From Microbacterium sp. USTB-Y (GTDB taxonomy: Bacteria > Actinomycetota > Actinomycetes > Actinomycetales > Microbacteriaceae), in contig NZ_JAGMTU010000004.1 in assembly GCF_023703415.1 (NCBI RefSeq), positions 372,001 to 436,000 of the forward strand: 64,000 bases of DNA. Reading direction: 5' to 3'. The translations under genes and the position numbers were made by a program. Below, in pieces: positions 17,621 to 25,873 of the stretch (positions within the stretch are counted from its first letter, which is position 1; every line of letters begins with the position of its first letter). Under the pieces are notes generated by a model. That model ran no database searches. It saw nothing but the letters and a program-made list of their open reading frames with translations, and was not told where the DNA came from.

Positions 17621-20602
17621 TCACCAGCCCTCGGTGAGGACCCGGTCGAGCGCCGCCACGACGACGTCCGCGCTGGCGGGCGTCAGGCACAGCGGCGGCT
17701 TGACCTTCAGGACGTTCGAGCGCTCGGAGGTGGTGAGCACGATGACGCCGAGCTCGCGCAGCCGCTCGCAGATCGCCGCCGCCTCGCTCGCGGCCGGCTC
17801 CATGCTGGTGCGATCGCGGACGAGTTCGACGCCGAGATAGAGGCCCTCGCCGTGCACCGGACCGATCAGCGCGTGGCGCTCGGCGAGCGCGCGGAAGCCG
17901 TCCGCCAGCCGGGCGCCCACGACGCGGGCGTTGTCCTGCAGTCCTTCCTGCGCCATCGCGTCGAGCACGGCGATGCCCACGCGGCAGCTGAGCGGATTGC
18001 CCCCTGCGGAGGAGAAGAACTGGCCCTGGGTGGCGAGGGCATCGGCGACCCGCTGCGAGGTGATGACCCCGCCGATCGGGAACCCGTTGCCCATCGGCTT
18101 CGCGATCGTGACGATGTCGGGCACGACCGCGGACTGCTCGAACCCCCAGAACGTCGATCCCATCCGGCCGAAGCCGACCTGCACCTCGTCCGCGATGCAG
18201 AGTCCGCCGGCGGCCCGCACGCGGGCGTAGGCGTCGGCGAGGTAGCCGTCCGGGAGCAGCACGCCGCCCGCGTTGCCGAGCACAGACTCGCAGATGAACC
18301 CGGCGACGGGGCGCCCGGCGGCGGCGAGCCGATCGAGATCCGCCCCGAGGTCGGCGGCGTACCGTGCGCCGGTGCCCTCTCCCCGGTAGGTGCCGCGGAA
18401 CCGGTTGGGCACGTCCGCGACGTGCACCCAGTCCGGACGGGTGGCGAGCGCGTCGGGGTTGTCGTAGGCGCTCGTCGTGACCGCGTCGCTGGCCATCGTC
18501 CAGCCGTGATAGGCCTCCCGCAGCGACACCACGGTCCGGCGCCCGGTGGCCGCCTGCGCCAGCCGCAGCGCGAGATCGACCGCCTCGGAGCCGCTGTTCA
18601 CGAGCAGCACGGTGTCCAGCGCCTCCCGGTCGGCGTCGCCGCGGCGGGCCTGCTCCGGCAGCAGCGTGAGCAGCCGCTCGCTGTACTCGGCGAGCTCCCG
18701 GTACAGGAACCGCGAGTTGGTGTTCAGGATCCGGATCTGCCGGTTCACGGCGTCGGCCACGCCGGGATGGCCGTGCCCGAGGCCGGTGACGTTGTTGACC
18801 ATGTCGACATAGGCCCGTCCCGTCGTGTCGACGAGGTGGTGCCGCCAGCCGCGCTCGATCTGAGGCGGCCGCTCGTAGTAGCGCTCCTGCGCGCTCGCGA
18901 AGATGCGCGTGCGCCGGGCGAGCTCGGCGGATGCCTCGTCCTCCTGCGCGAGTCGCGGAAGACCGAGCCAGGGCGCGGGGTCGGCACTGAACCGGCGCCA
19001 GGCGGGCACCCGATCGGGCTCGACCAGGTGGGCGCCCTCCGCGCCCGCGGGCGGCGCAGGAGCCTCCGTCGACAGCACGCGGACCACGAGCGAGCGCACC
19101 CGGGCGCTGGCGGCCAGCACGCCGAGCGGGGCGCCGGCGACGACGTCCGTCGTCCCCGGCCCTCGGAGCTCCGCCCCGGCGATCTCGAGCGCCCAGTGCT
19201 CGGACAGCAGGATCCGGACCGCCGTCGGGCCGAGCGGCACCGCGCGTCCGGACGCCGGAGCCCGCAGGGCGACCTCCTCCCCCGCCGGCAGGTGGATCAC
19301 CGCGGCGATCGGCCAGGTCGCCGCGGCATCCGCGCTGTCGATGCGCGTGCGGGTGAGCCGGTAGACGCCGTAGGGCATCACCGCCGCCGCGGCGCCGCGG
19401 GTGAACGCGGCCCGCACGAGGGCGTCCTCGGCGTCCGGATCGAGCCAGGCGCCCGCCGCGAGATCCTCGGACTCGACGCCCGGATCGATGATCGCGACGT
19501 CTCCGCCCAGGTCGGGCAGGAGAGCGGCGAGCGGTCCGGGCGCCGCGTCCGCCGGCGCCGGGGCCGGCACGGCCGGGGGGAATCCCAGGCGGTCCAGGAC
19601 GAGCTCGACGACCTCGGCGAGCGGGACCGCCGTCGCGGCGTCGAAGATCGCCTGTTCGCCGGCGATGCGCTCCCTGGCGTAGTCGTTGCCGCCGTCGATC
19701 GCGAGCTGGTGCCAGCCGCTCGCGACGAGCAGCGCCGCCCGCAGCACGATCAGCGGCCACACCGCGCGGCCCTCCGCCGCGCTGAGCGGCGCGTCGGCGT
19801 GGAACGCCGCGATGGTCTCGAGGACGCGCAGAGGGCGCTCCGGCTCGTGATGCAGCATCGACGAGGCGCACACCGCGAGCTCCGCGACCCGCCAGCCGAG
19901 CGCGAGGTCGCCGAGATCCAGCACCGTGCGCGGATGCAGCCGGGAGTCCGATCCCCGCTCGCCCATGACGTTGTCGTCGGTGAGGTCGCCGTGGACGGGC
20001 TGGACGGGCAGCTCCGCCGCGACGGCCGCGAGGGCGCGCTCCGCCTCCGCGATCGCGATCTCCACCTCTCCGCGCAGCGCCGGATCCCCGATCGACGGCA
20101 GTAGGCGCCTGGCCTCCTCCGCGGCGACCCGCATGTCCCACATGTGCCGGCGGTCGAGACCGGGATGCCCGAGCGCGGACAGGGCGTTCACCGAGGCCGC
20201 GGCGAGCGCGCCGAACTCGCGCAGCACGACGGGGGCGAAGTAGCCGGCGTCGACCATCGCCTCCCCCTCGGCGAAGGCGCTCCGGCGGACCGACAGTCCT
20301 CGCCAGCACTGCGTGAGGACGCCGTCGAGCCCCGGCAGCGCCGCGGGGACCGCGACGCCCGCCGCACGATAGGCGTCGAGAGCGGCGTGCTGGGCGTCGC
20401 GGGCGCTGTCGCCGAACACCGGATTGTCGACCCGGAGCACGCTGCGGGTGCCGTCCCCCTCGGTCAGCAGGAAGTTGCGATCCTGGTTGCTGCCGAGCTC
20501 GGTCGCCGTGACCGCGATCCCCCAGTGGTCGAGGGCGATCGCGACGGCGTCGGATGCGGTGACGTCGGGGCGCACAAGACCCCCGGCGGGCTGTTCGGGC
20601 AC
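17621..20602 (-). CDS. fused APH-type kinase / M23-like domain / class III aminotransferase (amine phosphate phospho-lyase type)
   Basis: A 993-residue three-part protein. Residues ~15-310 are an APH-fold kinase with the Brenner loop HGDLTDDN (204-211) and the metal-binding DLGD (229-232). Residues ~340-530 resemble an M23/lysostaphin fold (AGEEVALRAPASGRAV; VVAGAPLGVLA), but the zinc HxH is absent. Residues ~570-993 are a class III PLP enzyme with ADEVQ (Asp ~805) and AKPMGNGFPIGG (PLP Lys ~835). Known relatives pair hydroxylysine kinase with phosphohydroxylysine phospho-lyase, or use phosphoethanolamine. Inference: it phosphorylates an amino alcohol and then eliminates phosphate and ammonia. 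The gene lies 44 nt after the hexapeptide-protein gene, probably in one operon. Confidence 0.85.
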   Translation of the reverse strand: MPEQPAGGLVRPDVTASDAVAIALDHWGIAVTATELGSNQDRNFLLTEGDGTRSVLRVDNPVFGDSARDAQHAALDAYRAAGVAVPAALPGLDGVLTQCWRGLSVRRSAFAEGEAMVDAGYFAPVVLREFGALAAASVNALSALGHPGLDRRHMWDMRVAAEEARRLLPSIGDPALRGEVEIAIAEAERALAAVAAELPVQPVHGDLTDDNVMGERGSDSRLHPRTVLDLGDLALGWRVAELAVCASSMLHHEPERPLRVLETIAAFHADAPLSAAEGRAVWPLIVLRAALLVASGWHQLAIDGGNDYARERIAGEQAIFDAATAVPLAEVVELVLDRLGFPPAVPAPAPADAAPGPLAALLPDLGGDVAIIDPGVESEDLAAGAWLDPDAEDALVRAAFTRGAAAAVMPYGVYRLTRTRIDSADAAATWPIAAVIHLPAGEEVALRAPASGRAVPLGPTAVRILLSEHWALEIAGAELRGPGTTDVVAGAPLGVLAASARVRSLVVRVLSTEAPAPPAGAEGAHLVEPDRVPAWRRFSADPAPWLGLPRLAQEDEASAELARRTRIFASAQERYYERPPQIERGWRHHLVDTTGRAYVDMVNNVTGLGHGHPGVADAVNRQIRILNTNSRFLYRELAEYSERLLTLLPEQARRGDADREALDTVLLVNSGSEAVDLALRLAQAATGRRTVVSLREAYHGWTMASDAVTTSAYDNPDALATRPDWVHVADVPNRFRGTYRGEGTGARYAADLGADLDRLAAAGRPVAGFICESVLGNAGGVLLPDGYLADAYARVRAAGGLCIADEVQVGFGRMGSTFWGFEQSAVVPDIVTIAKPMGNGFPIGGVITSQRVADALATQGQFFSSAGGNPLSCRVGIAVLDAMAQEGLQDNARVVGARLADGFRALAERHALIGPVHGEGLYLGVELVRDRTSMEPAASEAAAICERLRELGVIVLTTSERSNVLKVKPPLCLTPASADVVVAALDRVLTEGW

Positions 20603-20646
20603 AGCGGTCCCTTCGTTCGGAGTGGGAGGGTCGGAGGGCGGATTGC

Positions 20647-21243
20647 TCAGAGCACGCGGTCGTCGCTGTGCCGGGCGAGGGAGCGCGCGTACCGCTCGGT
20701 CAGCTGCACCATCAGGTCGGGGGTCGAGCGGTCGACGCCGAACACGTAGCCGGGGAAGTCGAGCTCGTGCTGCGCCTCCCAGATCGACTCGTGCTGCTCG
20801 GGCGAGAGGATCCGCACCGGGTCTCCGACCGCGACCCAGCCGATCGGCACGACGCTCTCCGGCGGCAGGGTCGTGCGCAGGTGCACGACCGCGTTGATGC
20901 GCACCTCGCTGCGTGCACCGATCACGGCCCCGTTGAAGATCCTGGTCCCGGTGGCGAGGAAGACCTCCTCGGCGATCGTCGCGCCGGAGATGCTCGCCAT
21001 CGGCCCCACCAGCACGTGGTCCGCGATGTGCACCGGGTTCGCGGCCGTGGCGCGGATGAGCGCGTTCTCCATCACGATCACATGCTCGCCGAGGGTGATC
21101 GGGCCGCCCTCGGCCGTGATCACCGCGCCGTGCAGGACCTGGCAGTTCGGCCCGATCGTGACGTCGCCGGAGATCACGGCGGACGGCGCCACGACGGCGG
21201 TGTCGTGGACACGGGGCCGAGCCCCGAGGTGCTCGTACATCAT
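20647..21243 (-). CDS. gamma-carbonic-anhydrase-like hexapeptide-repeat protein
   Basis: A 198-residue left-handed beta-helix protein with hexapeptide repeats running from about residue 14 to 130 (VVAPSAVISGDVTIGPNCQV and similar). It resembles gamma-carbonic-anhydrase/PaaY/CaiE-like proteins, but where active enzymes have the zinc histidines of an IGHGAxxHG segment this one reads VLVGPMASISG, so it is unlikely to be a working carbonic anhydrase. The start ATG 21243 has TACGCT exactly 6 nt upstream (leaderless type). It heads the probable operon with the aminotransferase fusion. Its role may be acyl transfer or a structural or binding one. Confidence 0.82.
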   Translation of the reverse strand: MMYEHLGARPRVHDTAVVAPSAVISGDVTIGPNCQVLHGAVITAEGGPITLGEHVIVMENALIRATAANPVHIADHVLVGPMASISGATIAEEVFLATGTRIFNGAVIGARSEVRINAVVHLRTTLPPESVVPIGWVAVGDPVRILSPEQHESIWEAQHELDFPGYVFGVDRSTPDLMVQLTERYARSLARHSDDRVL

Positions 21244-21249
21244 GTGACG

Positions 21250-21255
21250 AGCGTA
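21250..21255 (-). promoter_or_regulatory. -10 box of the hexapeptide-protein gene, probably leaderless
   Basis: TACGCT on the minus strand, 6 nt before ATG 21243, with no Shine-Dalgarno between. Confidence 0.55.
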
Positions 21256-21342
21256 GTGCCGCGCCCCGGTTTCGTCAGGCTCCCGCGGGGCGGCGACGCC
21301 GGGAGTCGGCCCCGGCACCCCGCGTCATCCGGCTCCGGCGAG

Positions 21343-21390
21343 CCCCCGACCTCGGGGAGCGATCTCGGGTTCGCTCCCCGAGGTCGGGGG
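21343..21390. repeat. perfect 20-bp inverted repeat in a divergent intergenic region
   Basis: Arms of 20 bp (21343-21362 and 21371-21390, beginning CCCCCGACCTCGG) match without a mismatch around the 8-nt loop TCTCGGGT. It sits 100 nt before one gene start and 113 nt before the other, not at a gene end, so terminator is not the obvious reading. Confidence 0.85.
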
Positions 21391-21503
21391 ATCATCGGGA
21401 GATTTCCACAGGACTCGACGGCATGCCACGGAGGAACGACCGCCCCGATGGCACGATAAGAGTGCCGCACCGAGGCGCGACGCGGCAGCTCTGGGGGGCC
21501 AGC

Positions 21504-22154
21504 ATGCACAACGATCGACCACAGCCTGGTCACGCACTCATTCACGTGGGCATCGTCGACGATCATCCCGTCGTCAGTCTCGGCGCTGCCGCAGTCCTGA
21601 ACACCCAGCCCGACATCTACGTCACGGCGACGGCGACCACGGTCGAGGCCCTGCAGGCCTACGGACAGTGGCTCGACGTCGTCCTGCTGGATCTCGGGCT
21701 CGCGGACCTCACCGACTTCCGCCGCAACATCCGGCTGCTCTCGAACGACGGCGCCCAGGTCCTCGCCTTCGCGACGGACGCCCGCCCGAAGACGATCCGG
21801 GATGCGATGCGCGCGGGGGCCGTCGGCGTCGTGCAGAAGGCCGCGACGACCGAGGTCATCGTCCGGGCCGTCCGCCAGGCGGCGCACCGGGACCACCCCG
21901 GCTCGGCTCGCCCGGACGGCGACGCCTCGCCCCGGGATGCCGGTCTGAGCAGCCGGGAGCGCGAGGTGCTGGCCCTGTACGCCGCGGGCGACACCGCCGC
22001 GCGCGTGGCGGAACGCCTCTTCATCTCCCGGGAGACCGTGTACGACCACATCCGGCGCATCCGGGGGAAGTACGCGGTCGTCGGGCGCCCGGCGCCGTCG
22101 AAGGTGGATCTCTTCCATCGCGCCGTCGAGGACCGGGTGATCGCGGGGCGGTAG
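21504..22154 (+). CDS. NarL/LuxR-family response regulator
   Basis: A 216-residue DNA-binding response regulator. The receiver domain (residues ~13-125) has the acidic pair IVDDH (Asp19/Asp20), the phospho-acceptor Asp63 in VVLLDLGLAD and the conserved Lys in VVQKAA. The C-terminal LuxR-type helix-turn-helix (from about 150) reads LSSREREVLALYAAGDTAAR, then FISRETVYDHIRRIRGKY. Start ATG 21504 follows GGGGGG; a GATAAGAGT box about 45 nt upstream may be its -10. No histidine kinase is adjacent. It directly precedes the glycan-type operon at 22553 and is its most likely regulator. Confidence 0.9.
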   Translation: MHNDRPQPGHALIHVGIVDDHPVVSLGAAAVLNTQPDIYVTATATTVEALQAYGQWLDVVLLDLGLADLTDFRRNIRLLSNDGAQVLAFATDARPKTIRDAMRAGAVGVVQKAATTEVIVRAVRQAAHRDHPGSARPDGDASPRDAGLSSREREVLALYAAGDTAARVAERLFISRETVYDHIRRIRGKYAVVGRPAPSKVDLFHRAVEDRVIAGR

Positions 22155-22552
22155 CGCTCCGCGCGTCCGACCGCGATCCCGCGGCCCGGGCCCGATCCAC
22201 GAAGTTGAGGTAAACACCGTCCCGGTTGAGGGATCCGCGCCGAATCCCGGTGCCGGCACCCGGCGACCTGCCAGGGTGGGAGCGTCGCCGGGGGTCTCGG
22301 GTCCGATCCGCACCCTCCGGCACCGCGCATGCACATCGCCATCCGGGGGGAGGTGAGTCAGATGCCCATGCCCCGTGACCGTCCGCGTCCATCGCGCCCG
22401 CCGCGCGCGCCGACGCCGGGTCCGCCGAGGCCTGCGATCGCAGCGACCGGGGACTCCCCGAGACCGGTCGCACCCCGAGCCGGCCCCGCTCCCCGCTGCA
22501 GGGGCACCATCCGACGTTCCTCCGATCCGCAGAGGCCTGACTCTTCACCACC
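22155..22552 (+). other. 398-nt intergenic region before the glycan-type operon
   Basis: No gene can be supported here. A Pro/Arg-rich open frame from 22329 has proline-dominated composition and runs out of frame into the PIG-L gene. The visible structure is a direct repeat GTTGAGG at 22204 and 22225 (21 bp apart) with TAAACA between, probably the control region of the downstream operon. Confidence 0.5.
22204..22231 (+). promoter_or_regulatory. direct repeat GTTGAGG, candidate regulator site
   Basis: Two exact GTTGAGG copies with starts 21 bp apart (two helical turns) and an AT-richer spacer. Position fits binding by the adjacent LuxR-type regulator, which is an inference. Confidence 0.35.
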
Positions 22553-23482
22553 ATGGACTTCGTTCTCACCAACCTCCCCTTCCTCGTCCTGATCGCGCTC
22601 TCGGGCGGCGCCTGCCTGCTCCTGCTGGCCACGCGGCGCAGCGCGCGGTGGTTCGAGCGCCGCTTCCGGAAGGGACACGTCCTGCGCGGCACGCTCGCGG
22701 TCGCCCTCGTGCTCATCCTGAGCGTCATCGTGACCGCTCCGCCGCTGCGCACCCGGGGAACGGTCCTCGTCCTCTTCGCGCTCGCGATCGTCGCGCTGCT
22801 CGTGGTCACCTCCGTCGCCGCCGTGCAGCTGCGCCGAAGGGGCGCTCCGGCGCGAAGCCGGCGGAGGATCCTCGCCATCGGCGCGCACCCGGACGACATC
22901 GAGCTCGCCTGCGGCGCGACCCTCGCCAAGCTCGCCGATCGCGGTCACGAGATCCGGACGGTCGTGATGACCGCGGGATCCTCGGGGGGCGACGCCCCGA
23001 CGCGGCTGCGCGAAGCCCACCGCGGCTCGCGGCACCTCGGAGCGGGGACCACCGACGTGCACGAGCTGCGCGACACCCGGCTCGCGCGGGACGACCACGC
23101 GATGGTGCAGATCATCGAGCGCGCCATAGAGGACTTCGCGCCGGACCTCGTCCTCACCCATTCCAAGAACGACTACCACCAGGATCACGAGGCGGTGCAC
23201 TTCGCCACCCTGCGGGCCGCCCGTCGGCACGGCTCGGTGATCTGCTTCGAGAGCCCCTCGGCGACGGGCGACTTCGCCCCCGTGCTCTACGTGGACGTGA
23301 CCGAGCATCTCGAGGTCAAGGTCGATGCCGTCGAGCTGCATCAGGACCAGCGCGGCAAGCCGTACATGGCGGCGGAACGGGTGCGCGCCGTCGCCGCCTT
23401 CCGCGGCGCCCAGGCGCGGGCGCGGTTCGCCGAGGGCTTCGAGGTCGTGCGCCTCCAGGGCTTCGCGACGGAGGGTCTGTGA
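22553..23482 (+). CDS. membrane-anchored PIG-L (LmbE-like) N-deacetylase
   Basis: A 309-residue zinc deacetylase acting on N-acetylglucosamine-type substrates in its family. Three hydrophobic segments (about residues 8-26, 45-63 and 70-92) anchor it. The catalytic domain starts at ~105 with AIGAHPDDIELACG (AHPDD at 111-115, zinc ligands and catalytic Asp) and continues with TAGSSGGD and SKNDYHQDHEAVH, which gives the third zinc ligand. Most family members are soluble, so the anchor is unusual. Its stop overlaps the next gene (GTGA). Grouping with a ligase and a glycosyltransferase suggests deacetylation of an amino sugar in a surface glycan or glycolipid. Confidence 0.88.
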   Translation: MDFVLTNLPFLVLIALSGGACLLLLATRRSARWFERRFRKGHVLRGTLAVALVLILSVIVTAPPLRTRGTVLVLFALAIVALLVVTSVAAVQLRRRGAPARSRRRILAIGAHPDDIELACGATLAKLADRGHEIRTVVMTAGSSGGDAPTRLREAHRGSRHLGAGTTDVHELRDTRLARDDHAMVQIIERAIEDFAPDLVLTHSKNDYHQDHEAVHFATLRAARRHGSVICFESPSATGDFAPVLYVDVTEHLEVKVDAVELHQDQRGKPYMAAERVRAVAAFRGAQARARFAEGFEVVRLQGFATEGL

Positions 23483-23484
23483 GC

Positions 23485-24384
23485 ATGCGGATCCTCGTCA
23501 CGGGCATCGGCGGACCGGCAGGGGCCGCCCTGGGCCGTCAGCTCCGCAGCCTCGGGCACTGGGTCGGCGGGACGGACCTCCGCGCGCTGGACGCGCCCGC
23601 CGCGGACGCGTTCCAGCGGGTGCTGCGGGCGGACGATCCCGGGTACCCGGAGCAGCTGGCGGAGCTGGCCGGGCGGTGGGGCGCCGATGCCGTGGTGCCC
23701 AGCGTGAGCGAGGAGCTCGTTCCGCTCGCCCGCGTCGCGGCGGCGTTCCCGGTGCCCCTCCTCCTCGGCGACGAGGCGGCCGTCCGCATCGCCGACGACA
23801 AGTACGCGACCGCCGAACGGCTCCGCGCCCACGGGGTGTCCGTGCCCGGCTTCCTGCTGCCGTCCCAGGCGAGCAGCGCCGCCGAGGCGGTCGAGCGCCT
23901 GGGCGGATCCGTCGTCATCAAGCCGCGGATCTCGCGCGGCGGCCGCGGCGTGCGGGTGATCGACGCGGAGCACGCTGCACGCGCCGACGCCGTCGAGGCG
24001 TGGCGCACCGCCACCGACGCGCTCGTCGTGCAGCGGTTCGCACCCGGCCCGGAGTTCGCGCCCGTGGTGTACTCCCCCGTGACGTCGCTCGGCTCCTCGC
24101 GCTGCGTCGTGCTGCGCAAACTCGCGCTGCGAGAGGGGCGCACCGGCAACGCCGTCGGGGTCACCCGGGTCGCGCCCGAGGGCGCAGAGGTCGGAGACCT
24201 GGCCGTGGCGGCGACGCACGCGCTGGGGCTCTCCGGCCCCGTCGACGTCGACGTCCGACTCCTGGCGGACGGGACTCCGGCCGTCCTCGAGGTCAATGCG
24301 CGCTTCGGGGCGAACAGCGCCTCCGCGCCGGAGCTGCTCCGCGAGGCGCTGGTCGAACTCGCGCACCTGGCGGGGGCGCGATGA
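23485..24384 (+). CDS. ATP-grasp ligase
   Basis: A 299-residue ATP-grasp enzyme of the carbamoyl-phosphate-synthase-like type. The N-terminal Rossmann-like part begins [17 protein letters not shown]. The ATP-grasp core spans about 105-290 with [14 protein letters not shown] (nucleotide loop), [11 protein letters not shown] and VLEVNARFG, which supplies the Mg-binding Glu and Asn. Start ATG 23485 is preferred because GGAGG lies about 10 nt upstream; GTG 23479 overlapping the previous stop is the alternative. Such enzymes join a carboxylate to an amine through an acyl-phosphate. Between a deacetylase and a glycosyltransferase, a role acylating the freed amine is plausible. Confidence 0.85.
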   Translation: MRILVTGIGGPAGAALGRQLRSLGHWVGGTDLRALDAPAADAFQRVLRADDPGYPEQLAELAGRWGADAVVPSVSEELVPLARVAAAFPVPLLLGDEAAVRIADDKYATAERLRAHGVSVPGFLLPSQASSAAEAVERLGGSVVIKPRISRGGRGVRVIDAEHAARADAVEAWRTATDALVVQRFAPGPEFAPVVYSPVTSLGSSRCVVLRKLALREGRTGNAVGVTRVAPEGAEVGDLAVAATHALGLSGPVDVDVRLLADGTPAVLEVNARFGANSASAPELLREALVELAHLAGAR

Positions 24385-25748
24385 TCGGCCTCGGCGCGCT
24401 CGAGCTCGGTGCGCAGGTCATCGGATCCGGCCTGCTGCTGATCGCCACGGCGAAGCTCGCCTACGTCCCGATCGCCTCCTGGTTCGAACTGCGCATCCGT
24501 CTCACCTCCGGGCGGCGAGCGCGCCTGGCGGCGGGCCCGCGTCCCGGATTCCGCGGGATCGCCCGGGGCGGCGACACGGAGGCCGCCCCTCGCCGCACCC
24601 TCGTGTACCCCGGGGATGCGATCGTCAGCGTGATCGTTCCCGCGTACAACGAGGAGGTCGTGCTCGACGCCTGCATCGCCTCGATCGTCCGGTCGGCATT
24701 CCCGCGTCTCGAGGTGATCATCGTCGACGACGGCTCGACGGACGCCACCTGGAGCATCGCCCGCGGGCTCGCGGAGCGGCATCCGTGCGTGCACGCGGTC
24801 CGCCAGGACAACGCCGGAAAGGGCGCGGCGCTGAACCGCGGCATCCGGATGGCCGTCGGCGACATCCTGCTCTTCGTCGATGCCGACGGGCTGTTCGACC
24901 GGCACACCGTCGAATGGCTCATCGTCCCGTTCTCGGACCGCCGCGTCGGCGCCGTGTGCGGAGACGACAGGCCCTCCAACGCGGATCGCCCGCTCACCCG
25001 CATGCTCTCGATCCTCAGCCACGTGGGGACCGGGCTGGTGCGCCGGGCGCTCTCCCTCCTCGGCTGCCTGCCGATCGTATCCGGCAACATCGGAGCCTTC
25101 CGCGCCGAGGTCGTGAGATCCCTGGGCGGGTTCCACGAGCACACGCTCGGCGAGGACCTGGAACTCACCTGGCGCGTGCACGCCGCGGGCTTCCGGGTGC
25201 TGTTCGAGCCTCGGGCGATCGTGTTCGCCGAGTCTCCGTCGACCGTGCGCGGCCTGTGGCGACAGCGGGTGCGGTGGGCACGCGGGCTCCTGCAGACGAC
25301 CTGGATGCACCGCCGGATGATCGGCAGTCCTCGACACGGGATCTTCGGCGCCTACCTCGCCCTCAACACGCTCACGGCGATCGTCGGTCCGGTCCTTCAG
25401 CTCGGCCTGCTCCTCGTCCTCCTGCCGCTGGCGATCGGCGGTCGGCAGGCCGTCGGCCGGGACGCCTGGGCGGTGCTCGGATGGCTCGGGCTCGTCTCCA
25501 CCGCCCTCGTCGTCGTCCTGGCGCTCGTCCTCAACGGCGCCTGGCGGGAACTCCGCAACGGCTGGACCGTCGTGCTCTGGCCCCTGTACTCGTGCCTGAT
25601 GGGTCTCACCATGGTCTGGGCGATCCGGGACGAGCTGCGACGCGCCCCGCAGCGGTGGAACAAGCTCCATCGCACCGGGATCGTCGCCGGAGACGCGAGG
25701 CTCGCGGCGGCGCACCCGACTCCGGACCCCGCCCGCTCGCTGCCCTGA
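24381..25748 (+). CDS. processive family 2 glycosyltransferase (PgaC/cellulose-synthase-like)
   Basis: A 455-residue membrane glycosyltransferase. An N-terminal helix (~8-30) precedes the catalytic GT2 domain with [19 protein letters not shown] (Asp116/117), FVDADG (DAD 167-169), GEDLELTWR (catalytic ED 258-259) and RQRVRW (QxxRW, 295-299), the mark of processive synthases such as PgaC/IcaA, hyaluronan and cellulose synthases. Three or four helices follow from ~322 and would form the export channel. ATGA overlap couples it to the ATP-grasp gene. It probably makes a membrane-extruded amino-sugar polymer, but the sugar is not known. Confidence 0.9.
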   Translation: MIGLGALELGAQVIGSGLLLIATAKLAYVPIASWFELRIRLTSGRRARLAAGPRPGFRGIARGGDTEAAPRRTLVYPGDAIVSVIVPAYNEEVVLDACIASIVRSAFPRLEVIIVDDGSTDATWSIARGLAERHPCVHAVRQDNAGKGAALNRGIRMAVGDILLFVDADGLFDRHTVEWLIVPFSDRRVGAVCGDDRPSNADRPLTRMLSILSHVGTGLVRRALSLLGCLPIVSGNIGAFRAEVVRSLGGFHEHTLGEDLELTWRVHAAGFRVLFEPRAIVFAESPSTVRGLWRQRVRWARGLLQTTWMHRRMIGSPRHGIFGAYLALNTLTAIVGPVLQLGLLLVLLPLAIGGRQAVGRDAWAVLGWLGLVSTALVVVLALVLNGAWRELRNGWTVVLWPLYSCLMGLTMVWAIRDELRRAPQRWNKLHRTGIVAGDARLAAAHPTPDPARSLP

Positions 25749-25873
25749 TCCTCAGCGCGCCGCGTCCCGGGGCACCTCGGCGACGCCCCCGGCCGGCGCC
25801 CGCTCCCCGCCTCCCGACACACCCCCGACCGTCAGGCCGGGAAAGACCTTCACGTCAAGAAAGGAAGACACAC

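Noticed and set aside
16155..17840. Long open frame antisense to the APC permease (also similar frames antisense to ppc, mfd, livM and the large secreted protein)
   Set aside because: Composition is Arg/His/Asp-rich shadow coding caused by third-position GC; no recognisable motifs, and the opposite strand encodes a clear protein.
20647..21243. Annotation of the hexapeptide protein as an active carbonic anhydrase
   Set aside because: The metal-binding histidine segment is replaced by Pro/Ser residues.
22329..22592. Pro/Arg-rich open frame in the gap before the PIG-L gene, with a GGGGGGAGG run upstream
   Set aside because: Proline-dominated composition, overlap with the PIG-L start in another frame and no family resemblance; treated as non-coding.
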